NCBI GenBank assembly: GCA_030761205.1
Contig: JAULJL010000027.1
Span: 21,248,498 to 21,312,497, forward strand
DNA from: Fremontodendron californicum
Lineage: Eukaryota; Streptophyta; Magnoliopsida; Malvales; Malvaceae
Direction of reading: 5' to 3'
Length of the DNA stretch: 64,000 bases
Shown here piece after piece: positions 1-11,830 of the stretch (the stretch's first letter is position 1; every line of letters starts with the position of its first letter). The position numbers and the translations under genes are program-made. The notes below the pieces were generated by a model. That model was not told where the DNA came from, ran no database searches, and saw nothing but the letters and a program-made list of their open reading frames with translations.

Positions 1-138
1 CTCTGTGACTCATCTTAGTTAGCTTTTTTGTTTAGGTCAATTTGCAATGCATAAGCTTTTCACGTAGTAGTGTTATTGTTAATTCTGTCGGAGGTTCTGA
101 TCATGGCTGTACATGGGATTGCTTGATATGCTTTGCAG
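1..138 (+). other. Intron or unresolved upstream part of the first gene
   Basis: This stretch precedes a clear acceptor (TTTGCAG, ending at 138). It has stops in the frame that continues into the exon at 139. A TTTAG at about 31-35 could be another acceptor, but I cannot define an exon here. The 5' part of the gene lies outside the window. Confidence 0.5.
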
Positions 139-3100
139 GCTGGAGACTTTGCAAGTATGCAACGGTCAAAGTTGAAAAAAAATTTATGCAGCTTAAAATT
201 ACGTCAAACATGTCCTCAAATTGAAAGTCAACTTCTGAAGACTAGGTACATGGATACAACTGCATCCAATCCTCTTGGGGAAACATTTCAACATGATGCA
301 CATTTGCTTCCTATACAAGGAGGGAGTTGTTCTGAATCCATCACAGGTATTAATTCTAAATTGGTGTCTCTATTTGGAGGCTCTAATAAAAAAATGTTAC
401 AGAGTTCTGCAATAAATTCCAGTACAGCATCTTTTTCTGATAGACAGTTGGTGGGCTCACAGGAAAGGGGTGCTTTTTCTGTTAATACATCAGCAAAACT
501 GGGTGAAGAAAACTTAAATTTACAACCAACTATTTCAAGTATGTCTGGTGAAGTTACAAAAAATAGGTGCAATGAAAATCTTGCTGTGGTTGCTGAAAAT
601 AGTGTTAGAAGTCCTCTTGGAAAAGTTAAGGGCCGTGTTAGGAAGAGACAAATGACGCTTGATACTGTAGAATGTATTGAACTTTTGTGCTGTGAGAGTA
701 AGAAGTTGCATCTACAGCTTGAGAACAAACTATCTGTTTTGCATTGTATGATACAAATGGACAAACCCAGAGAAGAAGCAAATCTTGTGAGACCTAACCT
801 GCAAGATATTGCATATGCTGTGCATGATAGGTCTCATAAGAGGAGAAAAACATCTCATGAAGAGACACTAGCTATGGAGCAATCTTGTGATGGTCTGCAG
901 ATGAAGCAGATGCAAAGTTGCTCTGAACATTTGTGCAACCCTGATACAATTGACCCTAAAATTATGGTTGGTTTTGAGGAAGTAGTCAACAAAAACTACA
1001 TGAAATTGCTGGATTTGGATGATGCTGCTGAGGAGGAATGCTATAGGATGGCAGCAGAAATGCCTGTATCTCCTACACTTCCTGAAATTGAAATTGAATT
1101 TCCAGGCATCAAGACATTTGAGGTGGATCAATTTAGACCTGTACAGGATGAGAACTGTGGAAGATTCTCTCACGAAAATGAAAATGTTGCATCTTCTGAC
1201 AGTTTTATTGTTATGAATGTGAAGAATAGTTCCAATAAGTTGCAATGTAGTAGTGTGGACACTTCACCTAAATTACAACATGAGAACGGTGGTTCCTTTG
1301 ATATTCTAAGGTGTAATGAGAATGGTTTTTGCAGTACTATGCCAGCAGAAAGAACCTGTTTAAGCCATTCCCAGAACTCTGGAATGGAAGTGGAGATGTC
1401 AGTTGTTCCTAGTTCTGGGGATGGAGTGGCAAACATTCTATCTGAAAGTGAAATTAGATCCACTGTTGAAAGTATTCCGAAATACTGTGTTATGTTCTCT
1501 AACATCAAGGATGATGGCAGTGTCTCAAGAATTTTTTGTGCCACTAAAACTTGTATGGCTCAATGCTCTTTGCCTGCTCAAAAAGAGTTTGTCGTGCATA
1601 GAATTTTACATGCTCTTAAACTGGAAGAAAAGCTTTTACCCAAGTAAGTGTTTTATTGTCATCAAGATATGCTATAGTATCTGCTGTTGAGGATTGTCTA
1701 TGAGTTTTACCTCTTGATTAGTTCATTCTGATGCTCTGCTTGGATTCCTATAACTGTTAAATTAGTTGATGGTAGATGCTGAGCATTTCTTTCTAAAATT
1801 TCACGGTTTCTTGTTTCAGGGAGAAGGTTTGTGTATTTTTCTCGCTAGTACTTTTCAACTTCTGTACAGCTACTTCGAAGAACTGCTCTCTGCTTAGGGA
1901 TTTCATCCCCTGCTTAAATTTGTTTGCTGAACACATAAATGAAGGTACCTTCAAAACTTTTATCTATGTCTCGGTTGTCGGTGGATTTGTTGTATCTGTA
2001 TTGGTTCTTATAATTTTTTATTTGGTTGTTTCGGCTTTGGCTTTATTTAACTGTTCTTTTGGTGCAGTGATGTCTGATGCTGAGGCAAGAAGTGTAGTGG
2101 CTGAATTATGTTTGGATGAACTGCTTAGCGTAATTGAGGATTTTCTTATAGAGGGGAGAGTTATGTTGTATGCTAATCTGTCTTCTGAGACTTCTGTTGA
2201 ACGTGATTCAAGAATACATGTCATTATTGATGGTTTGGATGTAATATTTACACATGAAGCAGCTTCAGCTGACCTGTTGGTGGCCGGTAGCATTATATTG
2301 GGTTCAATATGTGCAGCTGCTGACCGTGCTGGCTTTATGTGTGAGGCTGTGTATAACATTTTCCGGATGCATAGATATGATACCTCGGTGGTTCTGGTCA
2401 TTCTTCATGTGTTTGCTTATGTGGGTGGCGATAAAATGTTCACCTTAAGAAGTTATAGTTTAACAATGACTGTATTGAAATCGATGGTCATGTTCCTTGA
2501 AAGTGAACATGCACCGGTGGCTATAGCGACTCTTTCGTTGGTGGCTGATGTTCTACCTCAGTTCCATGCATGTGTTGGATGCCCATTTTCTAAGGACGCC
2601 CTTCCTGTAGATATTGTTGTCTCGTTACTCTTTACAAAGCTTCAGAATTATGCCCAGTCAGGAATTATGCATCAAGATTTGACAGCAAATTCATCAAATT
2701 TAAGTGTCATGTCCATTGAGGATATAGCTGAACAAAACTTGAGCTGTGTCCTTGATATGAATGTATCCTGTTGTTTAGATAAGTGCAGTGTGCCTAGTAA
2801 ACAGGCAGGATCAGTTGTCACTGGGACTTTGTGTGACATCAGTGATGTCTTATCATTGATGGAGCTGCTTGCATGCAATATGGTATGTGCTTCATCTAAT
2901 TATGTTTGTTGTGAGTGTTACTCTTTCAGCAGCTTTTGATACAAACTAATACTTTTTACCTTTTTCTATTGAAAGTAAAAATGCAGAAAAGAAAAAGAGC
3001 AAAACAGTAGTGTTTGGCTACAACTTTCCCCTGGCTGAAGCAAAATTTTTGTACTTTTATACTCAAAAGAATCTTAAAAGTTTTCAGCCTTGAGTTCTAT

Positions 3101-4520
3101 GCTAAATAATTTTTAAAATGTTTTAAAGTATTGTTTTTTTTCTTTTTAAAATAAAAGCCAAAAGAGAAATGCCAAATATTTGGTTTTGGATTTTGCTTTA
3201 GTAGTGAAATTGGTTGCTCTTCCATACTGAGATTTTTAACCCGACTTTTCTTCATGTTTTCATGAAAACAGAGCTGGGACTGGACATGCAAGAAAATCAT
3301 TGCCCAGCTGTGGAGTATGTTGGAGTCATCTGTTCTTGAGAACCTCACTGTTGCTATCATTATTCTTCTTGGTCAACTTGGGAGGTATTCTTGCATTTAA
3401 TTTTTTTGTGTTTTTATATATTCTTTAACTTTTCCTGTCTTCTATCCTATTAGTATGTTGGTTGAAACTCAATGTAGGAAAAAGGAATTACTTGAATTTA
3501 GCTTCTGAATCTGTTTTTTAGCAGATTTGAGAAAGCTGAGTCTATTGCTAAATAGTATTGGTAAACTGATTATGGGATGGCTTAAAATCCTAATCAAACT
3601 GGAGTAGAGCATAAATCCCAGAATAGCTAGACTGAAAATTGAATTTTTTTGGTATTGAAAGTACTAACCCCTTTGCATTCTGAATCTGATGGAAGAAGCT
3701 TTTTGTTCTAGTTTGTTTAAAGTTAATCCAGTGGTTAAAACTTCAGAGTTTGTCTTGGAGATCTGTGGTTCGAATCCTGGGTCGTGCGGGGTGGGGTTTA
3801 TGATATGGGGAGAGCGCTACCTCCCATTGTATAGCTTACATTTCTCATGTACCAAAGAAAAGTCATAGTAGCAAGAACGTGATATTATGAGCAAAAAGTT
3901 TCTTCAGTTATACACATGCCCACACCTTGATGTGCCATTATATCACGTTAAGCTGTAGATAGTGAAGTATATATTGAATTTTGTTTTGTAAAAGGATCTT
4001 TGAAGCATTTTTGCATCACTTTCTTTCCTGTAAATTTTTAAAAATTTGTATGATTTAGAAGATTAAATATTTAAGATCGCCTCAAGCCAAACACGAAATT
4101 CAAGTTGACTAGGCGTTGAAGATGTAGAAAATTTATGAGGGACCTTAAATATAACTGAGAAAATTCATATTACTTGAGAAATCTCATACAGCTTTCACAT
4201 TCAAATGATGTCTGTTTTTAAGGCTTGGAGTTGATGCTGTTGGATATGAAGATAAAGAGGTTGAAAACTTGAGAGTCAAGTTATCTGCTTTCCTGTGGCG
4301 GGAGAGTACTATCAGAGCAGGTCTTTCCATCCAGCTTGCGACTGTTACTGCTTTGCTTGGGCTTATATCCCTTGATTTTGATAAAGTTATTCTGGAGAAT
4401 GTTAAGCTTCCCGTCATGTCAGGTCAATTTGTTCCTTCAGATCTTTTAAGAAACTGGTTTCCTTTGTTGACTGCAGAGCAGCGAGCAATGTCAATTAGGC
4501 TCTTCCAGTCTGTTGACTGA
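139..4520 (+). CDS. MEE22: MEE22/EMB1611-like protein, 5'-truncated by window edge, five exons visible
   Basis: Exons read as 139-1643, 1820-1944, 2068-2882, 3272-3384 and 4223-4520. All junctions are GT-AG and the frame is kept through to a TGA at 4518-4520, giving 951 visible residues. The N-terminus is outside the window. The visible part has two basic, nuclear-localisation-like patches (GRVRKRQ near residue 164, HKRRK near 231). An acidic stretch (LDLDDAAEEECYRMA, about 290) is followed by the SPTLPEIEIEF motif. The C-terminal half is alpha-helical and hydrophobic and looks like a repeat-type scaffold. I recognise the acidic/SPTLPEI region as that of Arabidopsis MEE22/EMB1611 (At2g34780), a large protein needed for embryo development and shoot meristem maintenance. 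Its biochemical role is not established. The identity is from memory of the family, not a search. The gene looks intact and single-copy-like, unlike the rest of the window. Confidence 0.6.
3715..3860 (+). mobile_element. tRNA-derived SINE in last intron of the MEE22-like gene
   Basis: The B box GGTTCGAATCC is exact at 3767-3777. An A-box-like AATCCAGTGG lies about 40 bp upstream (3724-3733). This is the internal RNA polymerase III promoter spacing of plant tRNA-related SINEs. The body continues through a GC-rich segment to about 3860. I could not see a clean A- or T-tail or target-site duplication, so the ends are approximate. Confidence 0.6.
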
Positions 4521-5848
4521 GATAGTTGCATCATGGACTTGCATGTTAAAGTTGATATGCAAGTTGCAATATTTTAAAATTAGGACACATTTTTGGCAAA
4601 ACATTTATTATTTCAGAGATCAAAAGTAGTTTCTCCTGACCAGTAGGTTTCTGGGACACAAAAACCATTTTGTTTTGGTTTCATGTTACTAGTTTGTGAC
4701 TAGTGTTGGGGCTCAAGTGTGTTCTATTGCCGTTGCCTGTACATACGGAATTTATCATTTTATTAATTATTTTGGTTTGTTAAAAAGAAAATATGGAAAC
4801 TTGAACTTTCCAACTTGAATGTCGCATTTGTTGTTTATGATTTTGTCATTGCAATTTCATCCTTTGGAAGTTTTTTCCATTCTATTATTGCAGAGCATTT
4901 GAGGTTCTAGTTAGTATTAGATGATCCATGCTGAATAGGAGTTTGCCATATCTTCGAAGCTAGGGAGAAAGGTATTTTGGCTAAGATGGAAGAATGAATA
5001 GGAGTTGGCCTTGGTGCCTTTTGTTTTTTGGTTGATGGGGATAAGTAAGATACTTCAGTCTTCTTCTAACAGTTACAGGTGAGTTAAGAGTTTCAGGATG
5101 TTTAAAGCTGCAAGTCTTTACTTTCTTTGGAGTATTTTTATTGTTTTTTGAAATATATATTAACAATTCTTTTCATTGCATGATAGTGTTCTGGCATCCA
5201 TAATGAAGTAGGCCATTATTAGAAATAAGTAATTAGTAATAGGACATGAAGTTGTCCACGCATTGCCTTGAACAGTCTGGCTTGAGGTCCTAAAAGTTTT
5301 TATTTGGAGTTTTGGACGCGTTCACTGGATTCTCTATTCTACTGTATTCCTGCCCCTAACTTGGCTGCTGTCTTCTTTTTTGATAATTGTACCCTTGGAA
5401 GAACAAATACAGTTATTTGAAAATGTAAAATAGAGAAAAAAGAAGAAGGAATTGGAATGTAACTCAGGTGCAGTTTTAAAATAGAGAAAAAATAGGTAAG
5501 AGATGTAAGTCTAAAAAGAAGTGGATTGAAATCATATATTTTTTTTTTTTTTAAAAAAAAGTGCAAGACTAAAATAATCTTACAAATTTATGTTTTATTA
5601 TTAATATATGATGAGTTTACTTGTCAATTTCTTTCTGAAGTGTGAGTTGCTTGATTCGCGATATCAATTTAATTAAGGGTTTTATAAATAGTACAATTTA
5701 TGGAAAATGTTGGAATTGAACTCTTAAACACACAAAAAATGCGTGTTTCATTTATGAATGGTCGAACAGTAAAATAGTAGAAACTTATTATAAATGGCAT
5801 GGGAGAAAAGTGTAACACTGAAATGATGTCTTTTTTATTTATTATTTT
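4521..5848. other. 3' UTR and spacer after the MEE22-like gene
   Basis: About the first 250 bases should be the 3' UTR. The rest is AT-rich, with a T/A homopolymer run near 5539-5560. I see no coding potential and no recognisable element. Confidence 0.5.
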
Positions 5849-6500
5849 TCATAACGAATTCATTTTTACACCGAAGGGATCCATTATCATGAAAACCATC
5901 TCTTCAGCCAAAAACATCTTCCATATTTCTTCAAGTCCTTCAGGTATTGGTTCCCAAACAAAGTCTGATTTCACCTTAAAAATTTCCCATTTATATGGTT
6001 TAATTTTGTCTAACGAGACCTCCAGGGGCTGCCCTTGCTGGAATCCCGCAAAGTAGAGGCCAGATTCAATCCAACTCATGTGAATGCAGTTCTCAGCCAG
6101 CAATCCAGGCTGAGGGAAGCTTTCGTTCATCAATGGTATTAGTTTGTTAATTTCTCCAAGAAATAGTGAGTTGAAAGAAGTTTGGATAGTTTTGTTATTT
6201 CCACTGCTACCTCCTTTTGGACATCTTGAATGATGACTCCGATGAATAGGTTATCTGCAATGCAATGTATTGCCACATATGGACCAGCTTTGTGGCACCT
6301 TGTTCTAATGTTTTTTGATATGGTAAAAGTTGTTACTGTTGATGGGAACCGGACAAACAAGCCTGATTTTCCAAGAAAGTATGATCCCGTAGATTGCTCC
6401 ACCACCTCCTCTAATGGCTCAAAACAGATCCTCACCCATAGCTTTTCTGTGAAAAATTGGTCCATTGACATCCACCAAGGACATTATCTGATGAGTTTGA
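5849..6500 (-). pseudogene. BBE-like FAD oxidoreductase pseudogene (central part only)
   Basis: Reading the minus strand from about 6500, one frame gives VDVNG...KAMGEDLF, then TGA at 6421-6419 where the intact copies have Trp, then AIRGGGGA. This is the FAD-domain segment of BBE-like enzymes. A frameshift follows, and the frame 6471-6139 picks up the strand VTTFTISKNIR...DNLFIGVIIQD. The frame 6133-5849 continues with SWIESGLYFAGF, KVKSDFVWEPIPEGLEEIWK and MIMDPFG. A deletion has removed a few codons between ADNV and VDVNG. The flavinylation His and Cys regions and the C-terminal NYRD segment are absent. It resembles the 13146-14777 gene more than the adjacent 6867-8474 gene. It is a dead duplicate of the cluster. 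Confidence 0.85.
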
Positions 6501-6866
6501 GTATTATATATGCAAGGCATATTGAGGTGTTGGGGGCTTGGATGAAGGGGAATGTTTCAGCAGGGATCCTCTACTCTAGGGTCGGTTTGTCGCGAGTCCA
6601 TTATAGTAACTCGTCTCAGTCGGCAATCAATGTTCTTATTTTGCATGTGAAAGAAGAGGTGTATTTAAATAGCTTTGAATCCGCCTCAAAGTCTTCTTGT
6701 AAAACATTAATGGGTTTGAGATGCACACTTTGAATCATTATTGAAGGAGATGTTTGTATTTGAAGTGGAGCAAAAATGATGTAATGTGCCTACTACAAGA
6801 AAACTACAGGGAAGAGGAAGAATTTATTGATTGATCATTGACATTGTTCCTTTTTTCTCTTGTTAA
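6501..6866. other. Spacer between BBE-like pseudogene and gene
   Basis: This is AT-rich and probably holds the 3' UTR of the downstream minus-strand gene in 6720-6866. No feature is supported. Confidence 0.4.
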
Positions 6867-8474
6867 TTAATAATTTCCCGAATAAGGAGGAATGCTCTGT
6901 TCATTCCTGAAGAAGTTTCCAGGATCCACCTCTTGTTTGACACGTGCTAATCGCTCAAAGTTGTGCTTGAAGTACTTTTCTCCCCAAACTTTAGCTCTCA
7001 CGTAGCTTGGACTCCCATATTTGGTATTCATTCCTAGGCTCAGATCTCTGTAGTTGAGATATGAAGCCCTTGGGTTGTGGGAAACATAAGGTTCCATGAA
7101 ATTGTAAAGCTTGTTAATCCACTCCGTATGCTTCTTCTCTGCATCACCTCCTCCTCCTTTCCAATTGCTGTAGTATTGTATATTGTACAAGGTTCCCGCT
7201 CTATGAGGAAAAGGGGTGGCGTCCTCTTTTATTTCCTCCATTTTTCCACCATAAGGATCCCAAATCATCACGCCCCCTTCCCCTTCTTGCATCACCTTCC
7301 ATATTGCTCTAAGCCCGCTTTTTGTAATTGGTTTGTTCACGAAATCTGATTTAGCTGTGAAAAAGCCCTTGACAACATTGTCCCTGTCCATCAGAACATC
7401 AACATTTCTGCCTTTTTCAAACCCCCTATCCAAGAATAGAATTGATTCTATCCAATTTACTTCCTTGCACTGCTCCTCTCGCAAGTGTTCGCCCAGCTCA
7501 GGAAATTTATTATGGATCAGTGGAATCAGTTTATGAAGTGGTCCAAGATACAACGAATTGAAGATAGCTTTCACTGTTGTTCTGCCATCAGATTCCTTGC
7601 CCACTGTTAGGATTATCCTCACAAAAAGATCTTTAGGTAACCTGTATGCAATTTGTTGCCACCTATGAATCACCCTGGTTGCACCTTGCTGCAGGGTTAT
7701 GGGGACATTGAAAGCAGTAACTTTTGGTGGGACGGGAACCAAGTTGATCTTCCATTCGACAATGACACCAAAACTTGCACCACCACCTCCTCTGATGGCC
7801 CAAAAGAGGTCCTCGCCCATCATTGTTCTGTTAAGAATGTTACCATTGGCGTTAACCAGGATTGCATCTACTATATTATCGGCTGCCAGACCAAATTTCC
7901 TCATCAGAGTACCTTGACCCCCTCCGCTTAGATGGCCACCAACTCCTATAGTAGAGCAAACGCCAGCTGGGAATCCTAAAGTCTGACTGTGGTTGGCAAT
8001 CTGATAATAGAGTTCACCTAGTGTAGCACCAGCCCCAACCCAAGCAGTTTTAGTTTGCAGGTCTACTTTCACTTTCCGAAGATTGAAAAGATCAATTAGA
8101 ACAAATGGAGTGTCTGCTTTGTAAGAGAGCCCCTCATAGTCATGGCCTCCGCTTCGAATTCTGACCTGTAGGTTATGATTTTTGCTACAAAGAATTGCAG
8201 CTCGGACATGATCACCACTCTGAGGTGTAATGATGTAACGAGGTCTTTGCCCAACTGAGGAATTGAACCTTAAGTTTTGGATAGAGGATTGGTAAATAGA
8301 TAAATAGTGAGGAGAATATGCAGTATGCAACAATTTGTGTACATCAGTGACAGTGAGAGGTGGAGAATGGAAAGCTATGCAATGGAAGAATGATCCATAG
8401 AATAAATGGGCAGAGGATACAAACAACAGTGAGGGAAATATTGTAAAAACAACAAGGTCCATCCTCTTTGCCAT
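6867..8474 (-). CDS. Berberine bridge enzyme-like FAD-linked oxidoreductase (535 aa)
   Basis: This is an intact single-exon gene of normal family length (520-550 aa). An N-terminal hydrophobic signal peptide (about residues 5-24) indicates secretion. Cys32 and Cys96 match the usual disulphide pair. The FAD domain has both covalent flavin attachment sites: His111 in RSGGHDYEG and Cys173 in FPAGVCSTIG. The BBE C-terminal domain ends with NYRDLSLG (about 474-481) and NFFRNEQSIPP. Residue Cys+3 is Ile176, a bulky residue at the oxygen 'gatekeeper' position. Compared with the Arabidopsis monolignol-oxidising type, the catalytic-base Tyr is Gln187 and the active-site Lys is Asn431. Gln433 and Tyr475 are kept. 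It therefore probably has a substrate different from its neighbour's. The start could be Met1 (8474) or Met5 (8462): a TATA box at 8511-8519 would leave almost no leader before Met1. The substrate is unknown; the family oxidises monolignols, oligosaccharides and alkaloids. Confidence 0.93.
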   Translation of the reverse strand: MAKRMDLVVFTIFPSLLFVSSAHLFYGSFFHCIAFHSPPLTVTDVHKLLHTAYSPHYLSIYQSSIQNLRFNSSVGQRPRYIITPQSGDHVRAAILCSKNHNLQVRIRSGGHDYEGLSYKADTPFVLIDLFNLRKVKVDLQTKTAWVGAGATLGELYYQIANHSQTLGFPAGVCSTIGVGGHLSGGGQGTLMRKFGLAADNIVDAILVNANGNILNRTMMGEDLFWAIRGGGGASFGVIVEWKINLVPVPPKVTAFNVPITLQQGATRVIHRWQQIAYRLPKDLFVRIILTVGKESDGRTTVKAIFNSLYLGPLHKLIPLIHNKFPELGEHLREEQCKEVNWIESILFLDRGFEKGRNVDVLMDRDNVVKGFFTAKSDFVNKPITKSGLRAIWKVMQEGEGGVMIWDPYGGKMEEIKEDATPFPHRAGTLYNIQYYSNWKGGGGDAEKKHTEWINKLYNFMEPYVSHNPRASYLNYRDLSLGMNTKYGSPSYVRAKVWGEKYFKHNFERLARVKQEVDPGNFFRNEQSIPPYSGNY

Positions 8475-8510
8475 TGCTCCTCAAATTATATGTTAATTGC
8501 TTATGCTTGC

Positions 8511-8519
8511 TTTTATATA
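8511..8519 (-). promoter_or_regulatory. TATA box of the 535-aa BBE-like gene
   Basis: TATATAAAA on the minus strand lies 37-45 bases before the first ATG (8474). With initiation 25-35 bases downstream, the leader before Met1 would be only about 2-12 bases. This raises the alternative that Met5 at 8462 is the used start. Confidence 0.5.
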
Positions 8520-8914
8520 CCTTGATGACATATATATATATTTCAACTTTCCTTAATTCCTTCTGTAACAGAAGGGTAATTAAACAAGGTATATTGCTAT
8601 TAATTTTAAGATTGAAAACCGTTATTAAATTAAAGAATGATATTAATATTGTAGGGAACAGGTTTCCTATTTGGTTTTTTTGGATGATAAATTAATGACC
8701 GAGTATTGAAACCAATTCATTTTAGAACTTGTTTTCAGCAGCAGTTGAATAATCTTTGAAACGTATATGCAGAGAACTAAAATTAGTTTTCGATAGGGAA
8801 AGTGGAATTGGGCATTGTTGTATAAAGCTGATCTAATGGATGGGTATATTAAGGCAGGTTTTGTACAAAGCTAAGCAAAGCAAAGCAAAGCATAGAATTG
8901 TTGATTATTAAGCT

Positions 8915-9005
8915 GGCTGCCGCATTCCAACCAGCGACCCAAGGATTCAGTGCTGCTTAGAATAGGAGAATAAAATAGGCCTCTACACTCAGCTGAGCTA
9001 TGGTC
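8915..9005 (-). repeat. tRNA-like relic or SINE head
   Basis: On the minus strand an A-box-like ATAGCTCAGCTGAGTGTAGAGG (mostly within 9002-8981) is followed about 50 bases later by CTGGTTGGAATGCGG. The latter resembles a T-arm/B box with two changes. A (CTTTG)n-like tail lies at 8876-8892, as in some plant SINEs. Acceptor-stem pairing is not convincing, so I do not call a functional tRNA. Confidence 0.35.
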
Positions 9006-9824
9006 GTTTCATACCCCTTTTTTATTTAATCACTTAAATCTTATTACTCGTAATTTTTTTGTTTGCAAATTTGGAAGTTCTAGTTTAACTGGAAGAAGAG
9101 ATTTAAGTTGCTTCTTCTGCAAGCTTGGTTTTAAAAGAAATTAGAAATAAATCCGAGAGCGAAAATATTTATATTTTAATTTGAATTTTTTAATTAAAAA
9201 TATAATTTTACTTTACATTAAAAATGATAATATCATAATGAAAATATGTAAACAATGAAATAATGTTAAATTTTTTTAAAAAAAATATTACTTATTTGAA
9301 TACATAACATATGTTTGTCCACCTCAATTCAAACTTAAAAAGACTTATTAACGTGTAACTCAATTCGAACTTTACATAACAGTGACAAATTATGTAAAAT
9401 ATGAGATGAATTGAGACACGACACAAACACAACATAAGAAAAATAATTAAAATACAACACGAAAAATAATATGAACACGACACGAATACACGAACATGTA
9501 AAATATACATAAAATGAATTATTAACGTATAAAATTTTATATAATTTTATAATATTTTATATAAATTATTAATGTATAAAAATTTATAATACTTTGAAAG
9601 AAGAACATGTCACGAACGCATAAATTTTTTTCTAAATTGAATCATTATGAGTCTATAACAAATTATGCAAAATATGTACTCAATTGAGACATAACACAAA
9701 CACATAAATTTTTCTCTAAATTGAACCACAATGACAAACTATATAAAATATGAAATGAATTGAGACACGACACGAACTCAAAATAGGAAAAATAATTAAA
9801 ACACAACATAAAAAATAACACGAC

Positions 9825-10040
9825 ACAATACGAATACACAAACGTGTAAAAAAGATACATAAAACGAATTATTAACATATAAAAATTTATATAAATTTAT
9901 AATACTTTAAATATAAAAAAAAAAAAACATAAACACATAAAAAAAATTTCTCCTTTCTCTTTCTCTCTTTCTCTTTTTTATCTTTTCCTCCCACCTAAAA
10001 AAAAATAAATTAAGTGAACAGAACCCTGCCGCATGAACAC
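9825..10040 (+). repeat. Direct repeat copy 1 (about 215 bp)
   Basis: It is nearly identical to 10255-10470. It starts at ACACAATACGAATACAC, runs through an AT-rich part and a CTTT-rich tract (9950-9985), and ends at CCTGCCGCATGAACAC. The two copies flank a 215-bp segment with repeated TCGAGT words (10041-10254). Confidence 0.8.
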
Positions 10041-10254
10041 TAGGGGTGAGCGTTCAATCAAGTCGAGTCGAGTGAAAAAAATTCGGATTAGTCGAGTTGA
10101 CGAGTCCTATTTTGTCAACCAAACTCAATTTGAAATTTTAACGAATCGAATCGAGTTAAAACAAATTCGAGTGGAATAATTTATTCGAGTTATAATATTA
10201 TCTTGTAAATGTTGATTGATTAGATCATGTTACTGTTATCTTGTAAATGTTGAT

Positions 10255-10470
10255 TGACACAATACGAATACACGAACGTGTAAAAAATACATAAAACGAA
10301 TTATTAATATATAAAAATTTATATAAATTTATAATACTTTAAATATAAAAAAAATAACACAAACACATAAAAAAAAAATTCTCTTTTCTTTTTCTCTCTT
10401 TCTCCTTTTATCTTTTCCTCCCACCTAAAAAAAAAATAAATTAAGTGAAGAGAACCCTGCCGCATGAACA
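10255..10470 (+). repeat. Direct repeat copy 2 (about 215 bp)
   Basis: Second copy of the 9825-10040 repeat. A short duplication (TTATCTTGTAAATGTTGATTGA) also occurs twice just before it (about 10199-10253), so the junction itself carries a smaller tandem duplication. Confidence 0.8.
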
Positions 10471-11083
10471 CTTTCCCAATGCGGGAAAACATTTAAGATT
10501 TATATATAAGATTAGTATATAAATCATGACGTGTCTTACACGTCAATATACATTTTTAAGTATGTGTTATTTTTTAAAATTATATAATTATAAAATATAA
10601 ATAAATAAGGTTTTAATTAATAAATGATATATTAATAAAGTTTTACATCTTTTAATAATACAAAACTGAAATTAAAACTCTCATATTAAAAGAAATTTCA
10701 ATTATAAAGTCAAATTTTTTTTCCAATAAATTATATATGAAAAAGTATAACTAATTTTGAATATATCAGTATAAGAACATTTTGTTAATTGAAGTATCTA
10801 CAAAATTTGAAATCGAGAAATTGATTATTGAACTCAAATTAAAACCAATTAAGTCACGACTATAAAAAATACATACATGCAATATTCATTAAAATAAATG
10901 ATTTTTTTTTTTTTTGAAAAGGTATCAAATTTTATTATATAAAATTACTTGAATAAATGGTATGAAGAATTCTTATTGCCACATAAAATAATATGAGCAT
11001 ATATTTTATGTGGCCAAAATTGAGTTAAAAAAAATTACTTGTCAATTTTTTTTTTGACTGAAATGATATTAAAATCAAAATTT

Positions 11084-11114
<31 letters not shown>

Positions 11115-11791
11115 ATGATATGTGATTTAACTACTTATGAATTCTAATTAATTTTATTCTTATTTAATAAATTAACCGTTTAATAGTTATCTAGATAATC
11201 ATTATCCAAAAAATTCATTATTAAGAAAATATGAGCATATGTCTCATAAATTTCTAAGTTATATAAAAAAAAATTACTTGTCAAACATTTTGAGTGAGAT
11301 GATATTAAAAATTTAAACAATATAATTAATTTTTTTTTCTTCCTATTTCTATCTTCAAAATTAATCTTATCATTAAAATGTAATTTAAAATTTTAATAAA
11401 AAAAATTTGTTATGATGGTTCAAAAAATATATATCATAGATATATGGTGAAAATGATAATATATATAGTTAAATTGTTCGGAAACAATTTTGCGAGATGT
11501 AAAAATTTGAGGAGAATTTGCAAACTACCAATTACTCTCTCTTAATCCTTATTAGTAATCAGGTAGTAACCATCCAACCATAAAATTTTAAAAAATATGA
11601 TTCTCACAAAAACTAAATTAATAAGAAAAGTATCAATCAAATGGAAGTAAAATAGTGTAATTCAATTACCTGTTATTATTTGTTTGATTTGGATAACGGA
11701 CCATTCAAGTTAGGTTGATTGATCTCTTAACTCTTTCAGTCTTTTATGTACTAACCATTATATATTTGAAACTTGTTCTTAGCTTCTAATT

Positions 11792-11830
<39 letters not shown>

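Noticed and set aside
7077..7931. Plus-strand ORFs opposite the BBE-like genes (also 14028-14253)
   Set aside because: They are antisense shadows of intact, well-conserved minus-strand genes.
8915..9005. Functional tRNA gene
   Set aside because: The T-arm has mismatches, the acceptor stem does not pair convincingly and the A-B spacing is long. Kept only as a tRNA-like relic.
9292..9878. Two similar minus-strand ORFs of about 70 codons
   Set aside because: They are Cys/Phe/Tyr-rich readings of an AT-rich repeat, with no start context or conservation evidence.
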